This document shows, piece by piece, positions 36,249-50,200 of a DNA stretch of 64,000 bases; position 1 is the stretch's first letter, and each line of letters opens with the position of its first letter. Position numbers and translations under genes: made by a program. The notes below the pieces were generated by a model, which was given only the letters and a program-made list of their open reading frames with translations, did no database searches and had not been told where the DNA came from. The stretch comes from Pegea sp. RAD2-039 (taxonomy: Eukaryota; Chordata; Thaliacea; Salpida; Salpidae): contig JAQGEQ010000339.1 of assembly GCA_034620365.1 (NCBI GenBank), forward strand, positions 806,001 through 870,000, read 5' to 3'.

Positions 36249-39200
36249 ATGAAAATTCTTTTCGTTTGCTGCTTACTTCTAATTCTGTTCTATTTAAATG
36301 AAATAGAAGCGAGATCTACACGAAAGCCTCATATAAACCTCTCTGGCTTACGGAAAACTTTTAAAAGGATAAGAAAACATTCTCATAAGACTAAGCGACA
36401 AGCAGATATACCAACAGACTCACCAACAAGTTCACTTCATGCTAATTCGTTTACATATGATGATGACAGTTATAGCCTACCCCATGAAACTGGTGGATCC
36501 TACTCATCTTACTACCCTTCTAGTAGTAGTAGTGGTTCTACTGGCTTAGGAAGTGATTCTGTCTCAGATACTTCATTTCCTGATCGAATTCCTTATGCAT
36601 CACTCTCTGATCCTTCAACTACAAGTGCTCCAAGTCGGACTAGTTTAGGATCTGCAAGTAGTGACACGGGATCAACATATGGAACAGGTTATGGAGGCTC
36701 CAGCTCATACCCAAGCTATCAGAACCCTGGATATGGTTCACAGCAAAGTAGTTTCCCTTCTTATAGCGGAAGTAGTGCATATAATCCATATGGATCAACT
36801 TCAAGCACTGGATATGGCGGAAACAGCCCCTATGGAAGTTCAAACCCATATTATGGGTATCGGGGACCAGCTTACAATCCATACAGTTCAGCTTCAAGCT
36901 CACATAGTCCTTACAGAAGCTCAACAGGATTAGGATATGGATCTACCTTAAGTGGAAGTCATCCATCATCAAGTAAGTACAAAGCTGGAATATTTTTTTA
37001 GAATTATGTCGATTTATTTAATGAAATATTTCACATTCAGGTGGTAGATATCAAGCAAATACATACTCACCAACGTCTAGTAGTGATATTAGGGTTGGAA
37101 GTTCGTCAACAAGATATAATCCTACTGATGACACAACAGCTAACACTTATAGTGGCTCGTACGGTGGTAGCAACCCTCTTTATGGAGGCTCTTATAGTCC
37201 ATACTCACCGGTAAGACCATCACAGAGCTACCCATACAGTAGTTATAGTCCATATGGGTACGGAGGACATGGACAATCATATGGTCAAGCTAGTCCTTAT
37301 GGAAACTCATATCAAGGGTACCCAGTCTCATCACCTTATAGTTCATATGGAAATTATGGTTATAACTCACCTACATCCTCATATGGGTCAGCGTATTCAC
37401 CTTTAGGATCTTCCGCCGGATCCGCTTATGATCCTTATGGATCTGTATATAGAGGTGGAGGTGCAAACAGTGGAAGCTCAATTTATGGTGATACTCAGTC
37501 TTCTAGCTACTATGATCCATATAGTGATAATGACAGCTATGGATCATCTTATCCATCTAGAGGATCTGCAAGTAACCCAAATCGCCAACCAACATCACAA
37601 TCAGGATCATACAACTCTTTATATTCTGCTTATGGATCAAGTCCATCTTATGGTAGCTCAGGATATAGTCCATATCCGTCTAATTCACCCTATGGAAGCT
37701 CTGATGCTTCAGGAAGTCATAGTTCTTACCCTTATGGTAGTCGTGGCTCGGGTAATACTGGCAGTACATTATCTAATCCATATGGCTCAGCTGGTGGAAC
37801 AGGATCTAATCCATATGGCTCTTCCGCTCGTGGAACAGGGTCATATCCGTATGGTGCTACAAGTGGAACAAACTCTTATCCTTATAGTTCATCTGTTAGT
37901 ACAGGATCAAATCCATATGGTTCTTCCACTGGTACAGGATCAAGTCCATATGGTTCTACTACTGGTACAGGATCAAATCCATATGGTTCTTCCACTGGTA
38001 CAGGATCAAGTCCATATGGTTCTTCTGCTGGTACAGGCTCTTATCCATATGGTTCTTCCACTAGTACAGGATCAAGTCCATATGGTTCTTCTGCTGGTAC
38101 AGGATCAAGTCCATATGGTTCTTCTGCTGGTACAGGATCAAGTCCTTATGGTTCTTCCACTGGTACAGGTTCTGATCCATATGGTTCTTCGACTGGTACA
38201 GGCGCTTATCCATATGGTTCCTCTGCTGGTACTGGTTCTAATCCATATGGTTCTTCTGCTGGTACAGGATCAAGTCCATATGGTACTTCTGCTGGTACAG
38301 GTTCTTATCCATATGGTTCTTCCACTGGTGCAGGTTCTGATCCATATGGTTCTTCTGCTGGTACAGGTTCTGATCCATATGGTTCTTCTGCTGGTGCTTA
38401 TTCTGATCCATATGGTTCTTCTGCTGGTACAGGTTCTGATCCATATGGTTCTTCTGCTAGTGCAGGTTCTAATCCATATGGTTCTTCTGCTGGTACTGGT
38501 TCTGATCCATATGGCTCTTCTGCTGGTGCAGGCTCTGATCCATATGGTTCTTCCACTGGTGCAGGTTCTGATCCATATGGCTCTTCTGCTGGTGCAGGCT
38601 CTAATCCATATGGTTCTTCTGCTGGTACAAGTTCTGATCCGTATGGTTCTTCCACTGGTACAGGCGCTGATCCATATGGTTCTTCTGCTGGTACAAGTTC
38701 TGATCCATATGGTTCTTCCACTGGTACAGGCTCCTATCCATATGGTTCTACTGATGGTGCGGGATCTGATCCGTATGGTTCTTCCACTGGTATAGGGTCT
38801 GATCCATATGGTTCTTCTGCTGGTACTGGCTCCTATCCATATGGTTCTACTGCTGATGCGGGATCTGATCCATATGGTTCTTCTGCTGGTACTGGCTCCT
38901 ATCCATATGGTTCTACTGATGGTGCGGGATCTGATCCGTATGGTTCTTCCACTGGTATAGGGTCTGATCCATATGGTTCTTCTGCTGGTACTGGCTCCTA
39001 TCCATATGGTTCTACTGCTGGTGCGGGATCTGATCCATATGGTTCTTCTGCTGGTACTGGCTCCTATCCATATGGTTCTTCTGCTGGTACAGGTTCTGAT
39101 CCATATGGTTCTACTGCTGGTGCGGGATCTGATCCATATGGTTCTTCTGCTGGTGTAGGCTCTGATCCATATGGTTCTTCTGCTGGTGCAGGTTCTGATC

Positions 39201-42200
39201 CATATGGTTCCTCTACTGGTACTGATTCTGATCCATATGGTTCTTCTGCTGCTACAGGTTCTGATCCATATGGTTCTTCTGCTGGTACAGGCTCTGATCC
39301 ATATGGTTCTTCTGCTGGTACAGGTTCTGATCCATATGGTTCTTCTGCTGGTGCAGGATCTGATCCGTATGGTTCTTCTGCTGGTACAGGCGCTTATCCA
39401 TATGGTTCTTCCACTGGTTCAGGATCAAGTCCATATGGTTCTTCTGGTGGTACTGGCTCTGATCCGTATGGTTCTTCTGCTGGTACTGGTTCTGATCCAT
39501 ATGGTTCTTCTGCTGGTACAGGCTCTTATCCATATGGTTCTTCTGCTGGTACTGGTTCTGATCCATATGGTTCTTCTGTTGGTGCAGGCTCTGATCCATA
39601 TGGTTCTTCCATTGGTACAGGATCTGATCCATATGGTTCTTCTGCTGGTGCAGGATCTGATCCATACGGATCTTCTGTTGGTACTGGCTCCTATCCATAT
39701 GGTTCTACTGCTGGTGCAGGTTCTGATCCGTATGGTTCTTCTGCTGGTGCAGGATCTGATCCATATGGTTCTTCTGCTGGTGCAGGTTCTGGTCCATATG
39801 GTTCTTCTGCTGGTATTTATTCTGATCCATATGGTACTTCTGCTGGTGCAGGCTCTGATCCATATGGTTCTTCTGCTGGTACAGGCTCTGATCCATATGG
39901 TTCTTCTGCTGGTACTGTCTCTGATCCATATGGTTCTTCCACTGGTATAGGGTCTGATCCATATGGTTCTTCTGCTGGTGCTTATTCTGATCCGTATGGT
40001 TCTTCTGCTGGTACAGGTTCTGATCCATATGGTTCTTCTGCTGGTGCAGGATCTGATCCATATGGTTCTTCTGCTGGTGCAGGTTCCGATCCATATGGTT
40101 CTTCTACTGGTACTGGTTCTGATTCATATGGTTCTTCTGCTGGTACTGGCTCTGATCCATATGGTTCTTCCACTGGTATAGGGTCTGATCCATATGGTTC
40201 TTCTGCTGGTGCTTATTCTGATCCGTATGGTTCTTCTGCTGGTACAGGTTCTGATCCATATGGTTCTTCTGCTGGTGTAGGTTCTGATCCATATGGTTCT
40301 TCTGCTGGTACAGGTTCTGATCCATATGGTTCTTCTGCTGGTGTAGGTTCTGATCCATATGGTTCTTCTGCTGGTGCTTATTCTGATCCGTATGGTTCTT
40401 CTGCTGGTACAGGTTCTGATCCATATGGTTCTTCTGCTGGTGTAGGTGCTGATCCATATGGTTCTTCTGCTGGTACTTATTCTGATGCATATGGTACTGC
40501 CAGTGAAACTATCAGCTCACCTGAGTCAACTGGTGGATTGTATGATAATAATAACTACGTTTCTGAAGTTTCTTCACCACAGGCTCCTCAAAATGAGCCA
40601 CAAACCACAAGCTCTCAATACTTTTCTTCAGATCCTACAGGCTTTAGTTATGGGTCTCAGTCTAATACATTTTCTAACAATCCAGTCTCTGTTCCCAACA
40701 ATGCTCAAACTGTTCCTGGTAACTCAGAACCCCAAGAAGTTCCTAATATTTCTGATGATTCAATTCACAATAGCAATAACCAGCAAACATCATACGGTTA
40801 CCCTCAGACAAGTTTAACTGGTGATAGTGTTCCTTTACCACTTCCTAGTTCTTTACCTTCAGATAACTCAGGAAGCAACACTTATCAACATCAACAATAT
40901 TCACAAACAAACTCAGATAATTCTAACAGTGTAGAAGATGATACTGGCTGGAGGAATGTTCCATATGTTCCGTCACAAGCTGGCATACCATATTCAGAAA
41001 GTGGAAATAATGCAGGCTCACAAGCAGAAAGTCAGCCAATGTAAATAACTTTTACTTATTTCTGTAAATAACATTAAATTTTCTAATTACCATTATTAAA
41101 ATAATCATAAGTATTCTTTCTTTTTCAACCCAGGGAAAATATTCCATTGCAAAATGAACCTTCAAATGAAATTTACAATACTGCATATGCAGACAACAAT
41201 ATTCAAGTAAGTCAAATTCAAGATTAATAGTGTATTACTAGAGAAATATTTGTTTACTACATTTCTGTAAAAAGTATTTCGTGACTTTAAGGAAGTTTTT
41301 TGAAATAATTTAAATTTTTAATTATTATGCTAAAAGATATATTTAGTATTATTTATTAACAGTTTATTATAATTTTATAATTTAGTTGTATCTTTAATTA
41401 GGGTAAAATATACACAGCTTTCATTAAATGTTTTTGAACGTGCTATAGACATACACATTTCATTAAAAAGCTTTTAAAATACTAAAATCGAAGATTTTTT
41501 CAACTTTTAGCGAAGCATGAATTCCGATCAGAAAAGTTTTAGACAAAATCTTTCTTAATCTCCATAATCTCTTAATTTCAATAGAATGATAAAAAAATAA
41601 TTTACAAAATGAAGGCAAGCCGAAAGACTAACAAAAGATTATCTAAACTTTTTTGAAAGTGTCCTTTAACAGTAAAAAAACTGATAATATCTCACAACTT
41701 TTTGAATAGAAAAGAAATTCACTCAAACTAAAATTGTTTTGATTGAAATAAATTCATTTAAAAACACAAACAATTTTCTGAAATGAAAAATTGTACAATG
41801 ATTATATAGTAATTTGTGTAAATTTATTTCCTTTAATTGTTCAACGCATAGCTGCGAGTTACAAATTCAACATCTCTTATAGCTGATAAAATCCGAGTCT
41901 TATAAGCGAAGAGATCATTGAAAGGTCTTAGATGTCACAATTTAAGATTAATAAAGAAAGAATAAAAACACTGTAGAAGCATAGTTGTAACGTAAATTAT
42001 GAATTAAAAACCTAATATGACAAATTGAAGAAGAAAGTTAGGAAACCTTAATTTTGTATGAAGAGCCTTTGAGGACATATGTAAGATCTTTAAAGTATTC
42101 GGTGAAGTTAAAATGCAAGGCAAAACCCATTTTAAATAGAAATACAAGGTCAGAAAAAGGTGTTGATATTTCAAGGATTTAATATTCAGCTTATAAAGAC

Positions 42201-45200
42201 GATCTTTGTATGAGGAAAAGGGTATGCCTCATCTAAAGAAAGCGTTCCTGGTGAATGATCTTTAGACGGATTCAAGCTTTATATGATCTTTTTAAAGGTT
42301 AGGACTCTATTAGAAGAATTAAACTCTAATTTGGGACGGATATATGTGGTTAAAAGCTTCAATAATGTCCAAATATTTCTTGTTCTAAAGACTTGAGAAT
42401 TTGGTATGAAGTTAATGAACCGAATCTAAACAAATAATTTGTGTGATCCATTTTAAGTCACGAGAGATGAATATTTGTGGTTTTTAATGACCTGAGAATA
42501 GGAAGTTTTATTGTTGCCTAAATGAAAGTCAACTGATATTGAGTTAGAGCTTGAAATATGATTTATTGACAGGTGAAAACATTTAGTAAAATTGTCTGTA
42601 ATGTCATTGGCAAGAGGGCCAATAGTGCTGTATTGGGGAACACCACTGAAAGCTTAAAGAAAACTTGAAAAAGTGTTTTTAATTATGACTTATTGTTGAG
42701 AAATTGTTAGTATTTACTAATTTGGGATATGAAACTGAATCAAAGACTTTGTGAATGTCTGTATAGATGGTATTCGCCATTAAACTATTTGCTTAAGAAT
42801 ATAGCCACTGGTGGAGATAGGAAAACAGCTGATCATTGAACCCATTGGGGAAAACCCCAAATTGATAATCAGAGAGCAAATTGTTGTTGAGAAGAAGAGT
42901 CAGAATTTTTGTGAAACGATCGATTCGAAGACTAAGCAGAAGCTACTAGTGAAAGAAATTGGTCGGTAATTTAGTAGTTTATTTCTGTCTCCTTTTTTAT
43001 GAATTTCGATAATGGTGAAACTCTCAACTTGTAACTGTATGATAAATAGAAGGAATAAAAGGCATGTAAACAGAATATATTTTAGAACAGATAGATCTTT
43101 TAATAAAGTAAAAAGTAATTTGTTTAGGTGTACTAGTTAATTTGTCCTTTATGCTAAAGTTGACAAAATTATCCATAAGATTAGATTTCTTTGCTTTAAG
43201 AATAATGCTTTTACAGCCGTTGTTTTTAGTAAAGAATCTTTCGTTAAAAATTTCAGGTTTTTTAAGATCACTCAAACTGAAATTTTAGCTTTCATCAATA
43301 AGGGGTAGTATAAAATAGCAAAAGTTTAATTTCGATTAAATAAATTTATAAAGTCTACGTGATGAGCCGCTGTCACAAATTTCCTTTTCCCTATAGTCGT
43401 GTCACTTATCAACTTCAATTTCATATTCCTTACACTTGAGCTTGTATTTTGCTTTGCATGAGTTTTCGACTTTTTACTATTTGCATAAGAGATTCTTTTC
43501 ATTTAACAAACGTTTAGCGTGTGGCAGAGTTTTATAACAATTTGGATTGGAGAAAGCTGTTAGTAAGGCAAACATTTGAACAGAATTGGTCAGTATTTAT
43601 TTATTTTTATTTATTTAAAATTATAAATGCGAAGGAGAGTACCTGAAGAGAGCACTTTCCGCTAACACACATTCTCAAAAATAATATCTATTAAGTTAGA
43701 AATACAGAAAGCAAAAGATGTAACACATGGCATTTCAGTAGTCCTCAAAGCATATAACAGTGAACAATTACATGGGATGTTGATAATGTAAAAAAGGAAA
43801 AATCACAGTTTAGAAATGACAATGTTGGCAATATTATAACAGTTCAACTTCTGCTTGAACAACACGAGTGATTCTGACATGGCAATGTCTGATGGCAGCT
43901 GGTTCCAAGTACTAATTGTGCAGAATGATAAAACATTTACTCTGATTAATGTACCAGGTGATATGGGCTTATTAAGATGTAAGGTGTATCGTCTGAGCTG
44001 ATATAACTTGAAGGAAGGACTAATGGAAAAGAAATCATCAAACTGAAGGTCAAATAGATTGTGGATAATTTAAAAAATAATAATTAAGTCGTACTTAATC
44101 TGTCGAATTTCCAAAGTATCTAAGTTTAAGAAGCTCAGACGATATTTCTAAATATCGTATTTGATGTTAAATTTCCTGCATACCAATCTCGCAAATGTTG
44201 CCTGAACAGATTCGATTTTTTTGATATCACTAACTTGATATGACATCCATGCACTGGCATTGTATTCAAGAATTGGACGTACGTACAATTTAAAAAGATT
44301 GATAAAAAAAGTATGGATCCTTAGAATTAAAGGTCTTTATAACAAGGTAAACAAGGTTGATTGATTTTCCAAAGATTTTGGAAGCATAATTGCGCCATTT
44401 AAAGTCAGATGATGGAGTAATTCCAAAGTCTAGGACCGAAGATACTCGTTGAATAATAATTCTATTGATGTAGTATTGGTTCAAGCAATTTACAGCTGGT
44501 TTACGAGAAAAAGTTTTAAGTTCAGACTTTGTGGGTTAGATTCTGAGCTGCCAATTCGTTGACCAGTTTTCTACAGTGTGTAGTGCGGTTTGAAGTTTTG
44601 AAGGATTACAAGATAATAGCTTGATATCATCTGCATACAAAAACACTCTAACATCATCTACTTCTACTAGTCTTCTGATGAGGTCTTCAATGAAAATTAA
44701 GAAGAAAAGCGGACCCAGAACGTAACTTTGAGGAATTTGTATGAAATTATTATAGAAACAATGTAAGAGTATCTCTTTATTAACCATGCATTTCTAGTTA
44801 GAGGAGGCGTTAATCTTTTCAAAGCTCTATAGAAGTTAGGATATGATATATCCCCATTAAGGACATTTATAGATGAATTAAACTTAACTTTAAAAGAAAT
44901 AACAAAATGGTAGCAGGTGAAAAAAATGAAGAATTAAACGAACAACATAGCAGTTTGTTAAATCCTGGGCTATTGCAGAGTAAAATATTTAAAAGGTGAC
45001 CTCTTGAATGAGTAGGTTCATTAATACATTGAGTATAATAAATAAAATGATAATAAAATTGAGAAAGGTGCCATGGGCTTGTAGGTATCAGATAGCATTG
45101 ATCTATTTTGAGACTTAAAAGAAGGGATGTAAATGCAACAAAATCTGACGTTAGATTTCAAGTCAAAAAGATCAACAAAAATAATTTCAAAACTGTTTTT

Positions 45201-48200
45201 GGAAAATGTGAAGGAATCTAAATATATATGGACCTGTTGAACTAAAAGTCAGCAAACACCTCCACCTGTATATGCGAGTATGTCTAGTAATATCATACCA
45301 TTGACTTCGAGATTTTATCAGCTAGCCAAGACTCAGTTAGGAACAACAAATGGAATAGCAAATTTGTCACTACCCTTACTCACATGGGTAGCTTCCTGTT
45401 TTTTTGCGCAATTCTTTTACCAGTCTTTTGTGAAGGTCTGTGCATTTTAGTTCAGTCTGAATGTATATAGATACGGTTGGTCTGGTCAGAGCAATTTTGA
45501 GGATTTTTCTGTAAACAATTGTTTTACTCTAGAAGAAAATCAAAAGTCACCAAAATCTTGTTTCTAATTTTTGAAGTAAAAAACTTTTGTATCTTAATGT
45601 AACGAATTTTTGTGTTTGCATCATTTTGTAGATAAATGCTTGTGATTCATTTTTTAACTCAGTTAAAGCATTAAGCGGTCCTACAAAACCTTTAAGCAAA
45701 AATACTACAAAATCATTATCAAGTAGAACGTTTGAAAAGCAGATTTTTTTTCAAGTCAAAAAGGGACTTTTGGATAAAAACCGCTGATTAACTAACAATT
45801 AAGATAAACTTTTAATTCAAAGTTTTCGATTGTTATACATTGTATATATTATACACTATATAACATATAGTTATAGATTGTTATATTTGAACATATTTTT
45901 GCTACTAATTAAGTTAATACTTTTTAATCTTTTTAATATCCTAACATTTTTAAATCCAATGAATACGTTCCATATACCTTGGAATTTAGTTTCATTTAGT
46001 TACCTCCAATTATTTTATGAATTACAATTAAATTATAAAAATTACAAAATGACAATAATCTAGCCTTCAAACTAATTTCAGAACATTTAGATAGTTAACT
46101 TTATGATTTTTATAGTTTCTAGACTTCGTCTTAATATAATACATTTTTATTTTGTTTTATAATCGCTAAATTAATCAATAATTAGAGGTCTAGTCACTGA
46201 GAAAGTTTTCTAAGTAAATACATATGGTAAAAAGGTCGTGATCTACTCCAACTTTTTTACTTATAAGATCGTTGTATAAAGTTTTTAAATTCGATTGAAA
46301 AAAGTAATTTCTTTCATTTAACTGATGCTAAAGTTGTAACTCTTTTTTTATCTATTTTATTTGAGGTTTACAGTTGCTCAATTTTGGGCTAAAATTATTA
46401 AAAGTTTTTTTTTTGATGTACAGAACTCAACTAATGAAGAAACCAGAAATCTTCCAATCTCGAACACTTTTAGTTCTGAAGGTTAGTTATTCAAAAATAT
46501 TACAAATATTTTCCTAAACAAAAATTTCAGGTACTCAAGATGAAAATTCTGGTACCCATAACTCCAATATACAATCTCATGATCCTTCAAATGAAGTTCA
46601 ACGTAATTATAAATAATATTTCTAAATGTATGAGTTTTTAACGAACTATGTTTTAGCGGAGAAACTGCCAGATCTACGTCTAGACAAAAGACGACTTATA
46701 AGTCACTTTTTTTTGGATATGCAGACTGTTCAATCACTACTTTGTGCTCGCGGAGAAGGATGCTTATCCTCCAGTGCAAATTATGCTAGCTTATCATCTA
46801 AAAGGTTCATTATTTAAAACTATATGGAAATTAGGTTCAAAGATAATTTATAGTTTATGAAATTAGAATCTGATTAACTCAGTTTTTGTATCACAAAAAC
46901 GACATCTACCTAACTCTCGTAACTCATATTTTAATTTGTTTTCCAAGCTTAAACTTAGAGGGAAATGTATGATTTGTTTTTGATTTTATTAATGGTCTTA
47001 CGGACACATTTTAGTATTTCTACCTGAGTTTTGCAATGCATTTGTTTTAATTAATTTGCTAGTTATCACATCTATCCTTTTAACTTTATATACTTTAAAC
47101 TCTACAACATAATCAAAACAAGCAAAATTGAACTAGGATAGCACTTAGAGAAACAATATAAAAATATGACTAAATTATATAATAAATAAATAAAAATCTA
47201 ATTAAATAACTGTCATAAAAGTTATATTTTAACTTTAGGAGGCTTTTAAGATTTGAAACCACGGTTCATAATGATGGCGAAGCACCTTTTTACCCAGCAA
47301 TGAAAAAGGAAGATTGGATCTGGCATGAATGTCACAAGTATTAAAAATTTAAATTAATTCTTCTTTTTTTCTTGTATCTAATAATAACTTCAAAATCTGT
47401 TTAGGCACTCGCATAGCATGGCTGTCTTTACTTTCTATGATCTTCTCAATGAAAATAGAACAAAAGTTGCTGAAGGCCACAAAGCTAGTTTCTGTTTAGA
47501 AGATAGTGAATGCAGAGGAGGTGTTCGAAAAGAGTAGGAACAAATTGTATTTTTCATAATCTGACTAATTACTAAAGATTTTTCTTTTTTAAATCTTCAA
47601 AGACAGATAAACTTGATTCAAAATTACCTAAATTGTTCCATTTAAAGTATCTGTTTAAAATATTTAAACATACTATTTGCAAAAATGCTGCTTTTATAGA
47701 CTCTATGAACTAAGCAATATTGCACATTTAATTTTATTCAAAGTTTATATGATATCTTAAAATGTTTTAAAAAGTTATATTCTATAATGTTATGGTGTTT
47801 TACTACTGTACCTACAAAATGTGTAAAAATTCAGCTTATCAACTTATATCCTTTTGTAAAACTTGAAGAGTTTTTCAATTAAACTTTTCATTTATCTATT
47901 TAATAGTTTTGACTGCTTGAAAGATCATCAGGGCATTACTCCAGGATGTATGGACATTTATAGAGCATCTATTGACTGTCAATGGATAGATGTTACTGAT
48001 GTTGTTTTAGGAGAATATACTCTACAGGTTCAATTTTATTTACTATTACTTTATTCATTAAAGAAAAAATTGTTGATATATGAAGAAGTATATACATTGT
48101 ATTCTACTTTACAGGTTCTTATTAACCCACAAAGATTAGTTCCTGAAAGTAATTGGAATAATAACGGAATGGAATGCAAAGTCTTAATCAAGCGTTTTGT

Positions 48201-48237
48201 TGCTGATATTTGGGGTTGTAAGGAAATCTCTGTTTGA
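36249..48237 (+). CDS. LOX: Secreted tandem-repeat protein with C-terminal lysyl oxidase domain, 10 exons, 1848 aa
   Basis: Exons 36249-36972, 37041-41040, 41134-41206, 46424-46481, 46531-46602, 46657-46804, 47239-47337, 47405-47533, 47907-48027, 48115-48237; all phases agree. Residues 1-21 form a signal peptide ([16 protein letters not shown]). A basic stretch ends in KTKR, a likely proprotein-convertase site near residue 52. Then come about 250 irregular and some 900 regular residues of Tyr/Ser/Gly/Pro repeats, an Asn/Gln/Ser-rich linker, and from about 1645 a lysyl oxidase domain. It carries the copper motif WHECHKHSHSM (His1724, 1726, 1728), Lys1751 in [12 protein letters not shown] and Tyr1786 in CMDIY. 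These are the two residues that form the LTQ cofactor, 35 apart as in human LOX. The family oxidises peptidyl lysine to aldehyde for matrix cross-linking. The C-terminal five exons alone would be a normal-sized catalytic domain. Confidence 0.88.
37765..40500 (+). repeat. Coding minisatellite, about 83 copies of a 33-bp unit
   Basis: The unit encodes [11 protein letters not shown] with variation mainly at positions 5 (Ala/Thr), 7 (Thr/Ala), 8-9 (Gly-Ser/Tyr-Ser) and 11 (Asp/Asn/Ser/Tyr). It lies wholly inside exon 2 of the lysyl oxidase gene. The 33-bp period keeps frame under copy-number change. Because the period is a multiple of three and the unit lacks stops in several frames, long spurious open frames appear on both strands. 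Confidence 0.95.
41830..45400 (-). mobile_element. Decayed LINE (family B) filling intron 3 of the lysyl oxidase gene, interrupted by a family A insertion
   Basis: Read leftward and allowing frameshifts. Near 45245-45265 there is an endonuclease-like AYTGGGVC, preceded by an ESWL-like block near 45330. Reverse-transcriptase remnants follow at 42980-42940 (YRPISLT-like), 42770-42715 ([16 protein letters not shown]) and 42650-42600 ([12 protein letters not shown]). A C-terminal tail ([15 protein letters not shown]) lies near 42200. Many stops are present, so it is inactive. The family A copy at 43595-44735 splits it, so that insertion is younger. Confidence 0.65.
43595..44735 (-). mobile_element. 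5'-truncated, degenerate LINE family A copy
   Basis: Aligns with 14265-15360 from the SGVPQGSVLGP block to the AAAT tail. Two open pieces remain (44787-44536 with [11 protein letters not shown], and 44484-44290), separated by frameshifts or stops. Similarity ends at about 44735 in the middle of the RT core, the typical 5' truncation. Intronic within the lysyl oxidase gene and antisense to it. Confidence 0.85.
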
Positions 48238-50200
48238 TATGAAACACTAAAAATGATTTTTTTAAATACTGATTGTAAGTCTGTAAAAAATGAATATTTT
48301 GCTAAATGAAAGATAAATGTTATTACTGCTAAGTATGTTTTTATTTCAATCTGTTTTTTAAGCATAATCGATGGTATTTTCTAACTTATAAAAAAAACAA
48401 ATGTTGCAATCAACACAAACTTATTGCTTTTTTAATGCAAGTAAAAGCTCAATGAGTCTTTTTACTGTCGCTTCATCATAAATTGAACGAATTTTGATTT
48501 TAAGAAAAATTTGTCGTCAGATATTTTTTTGATTGTAAGCATAAAATTTTGAGTTAACATAAAAGTATATAAATAAATCCTTAAAAAAATATAGAATTTT
48601 TTATTTGTGAAAGTAGTAACTAAATCAGAAAATAGCAAGAAGTAATATCCTGTAACAATCATTTTAAGAGAGATATTTTAGGCAGCTTTAGAAGTAATTT
48701 GGATTATTTATTATCACCTTAAATTAGTCTACATACTGTAAGCATACTTTAGATAACTTACTAAGTAGGGAAACCAAATTTAACAATTTGTAGACTTAAG
48801 CTTGATAGAAATTTAGTAAGTACTTGTTAAAAATCTATGTTTATTGGAATAAGCACGTAGATAAAATTATCAAATAAAATTAAGATGAATTAAAACAATA
48901 AATTCAGCAAATAATTGCATTATAAAATGACATAGTTAATCAAATGCTAAAAATAAAATAGTGTATTTATTATAATATTTAATTTAAAAAGATTATGTAT
49001 CAATTAAAATGTACGGCTAAGTAAAACTCTCCAAATATCTTAAACAATTTATTGAGAAAACAGCTAAACTTCTGTTTATTAATCACTCTTTTAAAGATTT
49101 TAATCTGTCAAAAATTGTGAATGAGTAAACCGATAGAAATTTAAACTCCGAAAGATTACAAAACTTAGACTGTAAAGAAATTATGTAACTATCTTTTTAG
49201 TAGATAAGCTCTTAAGTGAAACTAGTAAATACCTTTAAGGCATTTAAGCATGTAATTAGAAACTAATTCTGCACGGCTCAATAATCTTTTTAAAAATTGT
49301 AAAATTCTGTTCATACTTTCACTTTCTTCATAAGATTAAAAATATTCACTCTTACAACACTTGGTTCTCCACTCGTTGATCTAAAAACATTATTTGACAA
49401 AATTTTGTTAACTTGTACCACATGAGAAGTTAATTCTTTAATGAGGGTCAAAAGATAGTTATCAGAAAAAAATAACTTTTAAAAAGTCCTATTAGGTGAC
49501 TAATTGAGATACCTATTGAAAATTCAAATTTTTTAAAAGTATCGTAAAAAAATGGTAAGTTATTTTATAAAGGAACTTTTTCGGAAGTTTTTTTGTAACT
49601 GTTATTTAGCTTGAAAACACCAGTTAAAATAACTTTGTTTCTTGACATAGTACATATTGCCAAAAAAATTATTTTTAAGTAACTACTTTAGTTTTTATTA
49701 GATCGAGAGCATTTATTTTAGACGGTCAACGGCCTAGCTTTTTATAAAATTTTAATCTTTACACAGCCTAAAGAAATTAATCTATAAGCCTTACAAGTTT
49801 TCAATATTTAGCCTCTAGGTTTACAACAAATTTTTAATTGGGCTACGAAAAATATTAGCTATCAATATTTTCATCTGTTGAACGTTTTCGAATACCAAGT
49901 ACAACATTTGTAGGCAAAGGAGTTTTTCAGACAAAAAGTGGAAAATCTAATTTTGTTTTATTGAAACTTCTTGTAAAAATACTGAGCTTTCCGTAAGATT
50001 TCAAAATATCTTTGGTTGTATAAATAAAACACAGACGAACGTACGAATTGATTGATTTGAAAATCTATAATTTCTAAATTAACTATTTTAAAGAGAGTAT
50101 ACATAAATCCTTCGGTAACTATAACAAATGTTTGCTGAATTGAATCTTACATATGTTGATGTTTAATTAATAATTAGTTAATTGATAATTAATTAATAAA
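48238..50200. other. Intergenic downstream of lysyl oxidase gene
   Basis: 3' UTR of the lysyl oxidase gene, then AT-rich DNA without recognisable genes or repeats up to the LINE fragment. Confidence 0.5.

Noticed and set aside
37428-40490. Long open frames rich in MVLLLVQ (plus) and [11 protein letters not shown] or EEPYGSEP (minus) repeats
   Set aside because: Out-of-frame and antisense readings of the 33-bp array; the in-frame reading is fixed by splice phase with exons 1 and 3 of the lysyl oxidase gene.
37765-40500. CRISPR-like array
   Set aside because: Units are contiguous with no unique spacers, in frame and in a eukaryotic exon.
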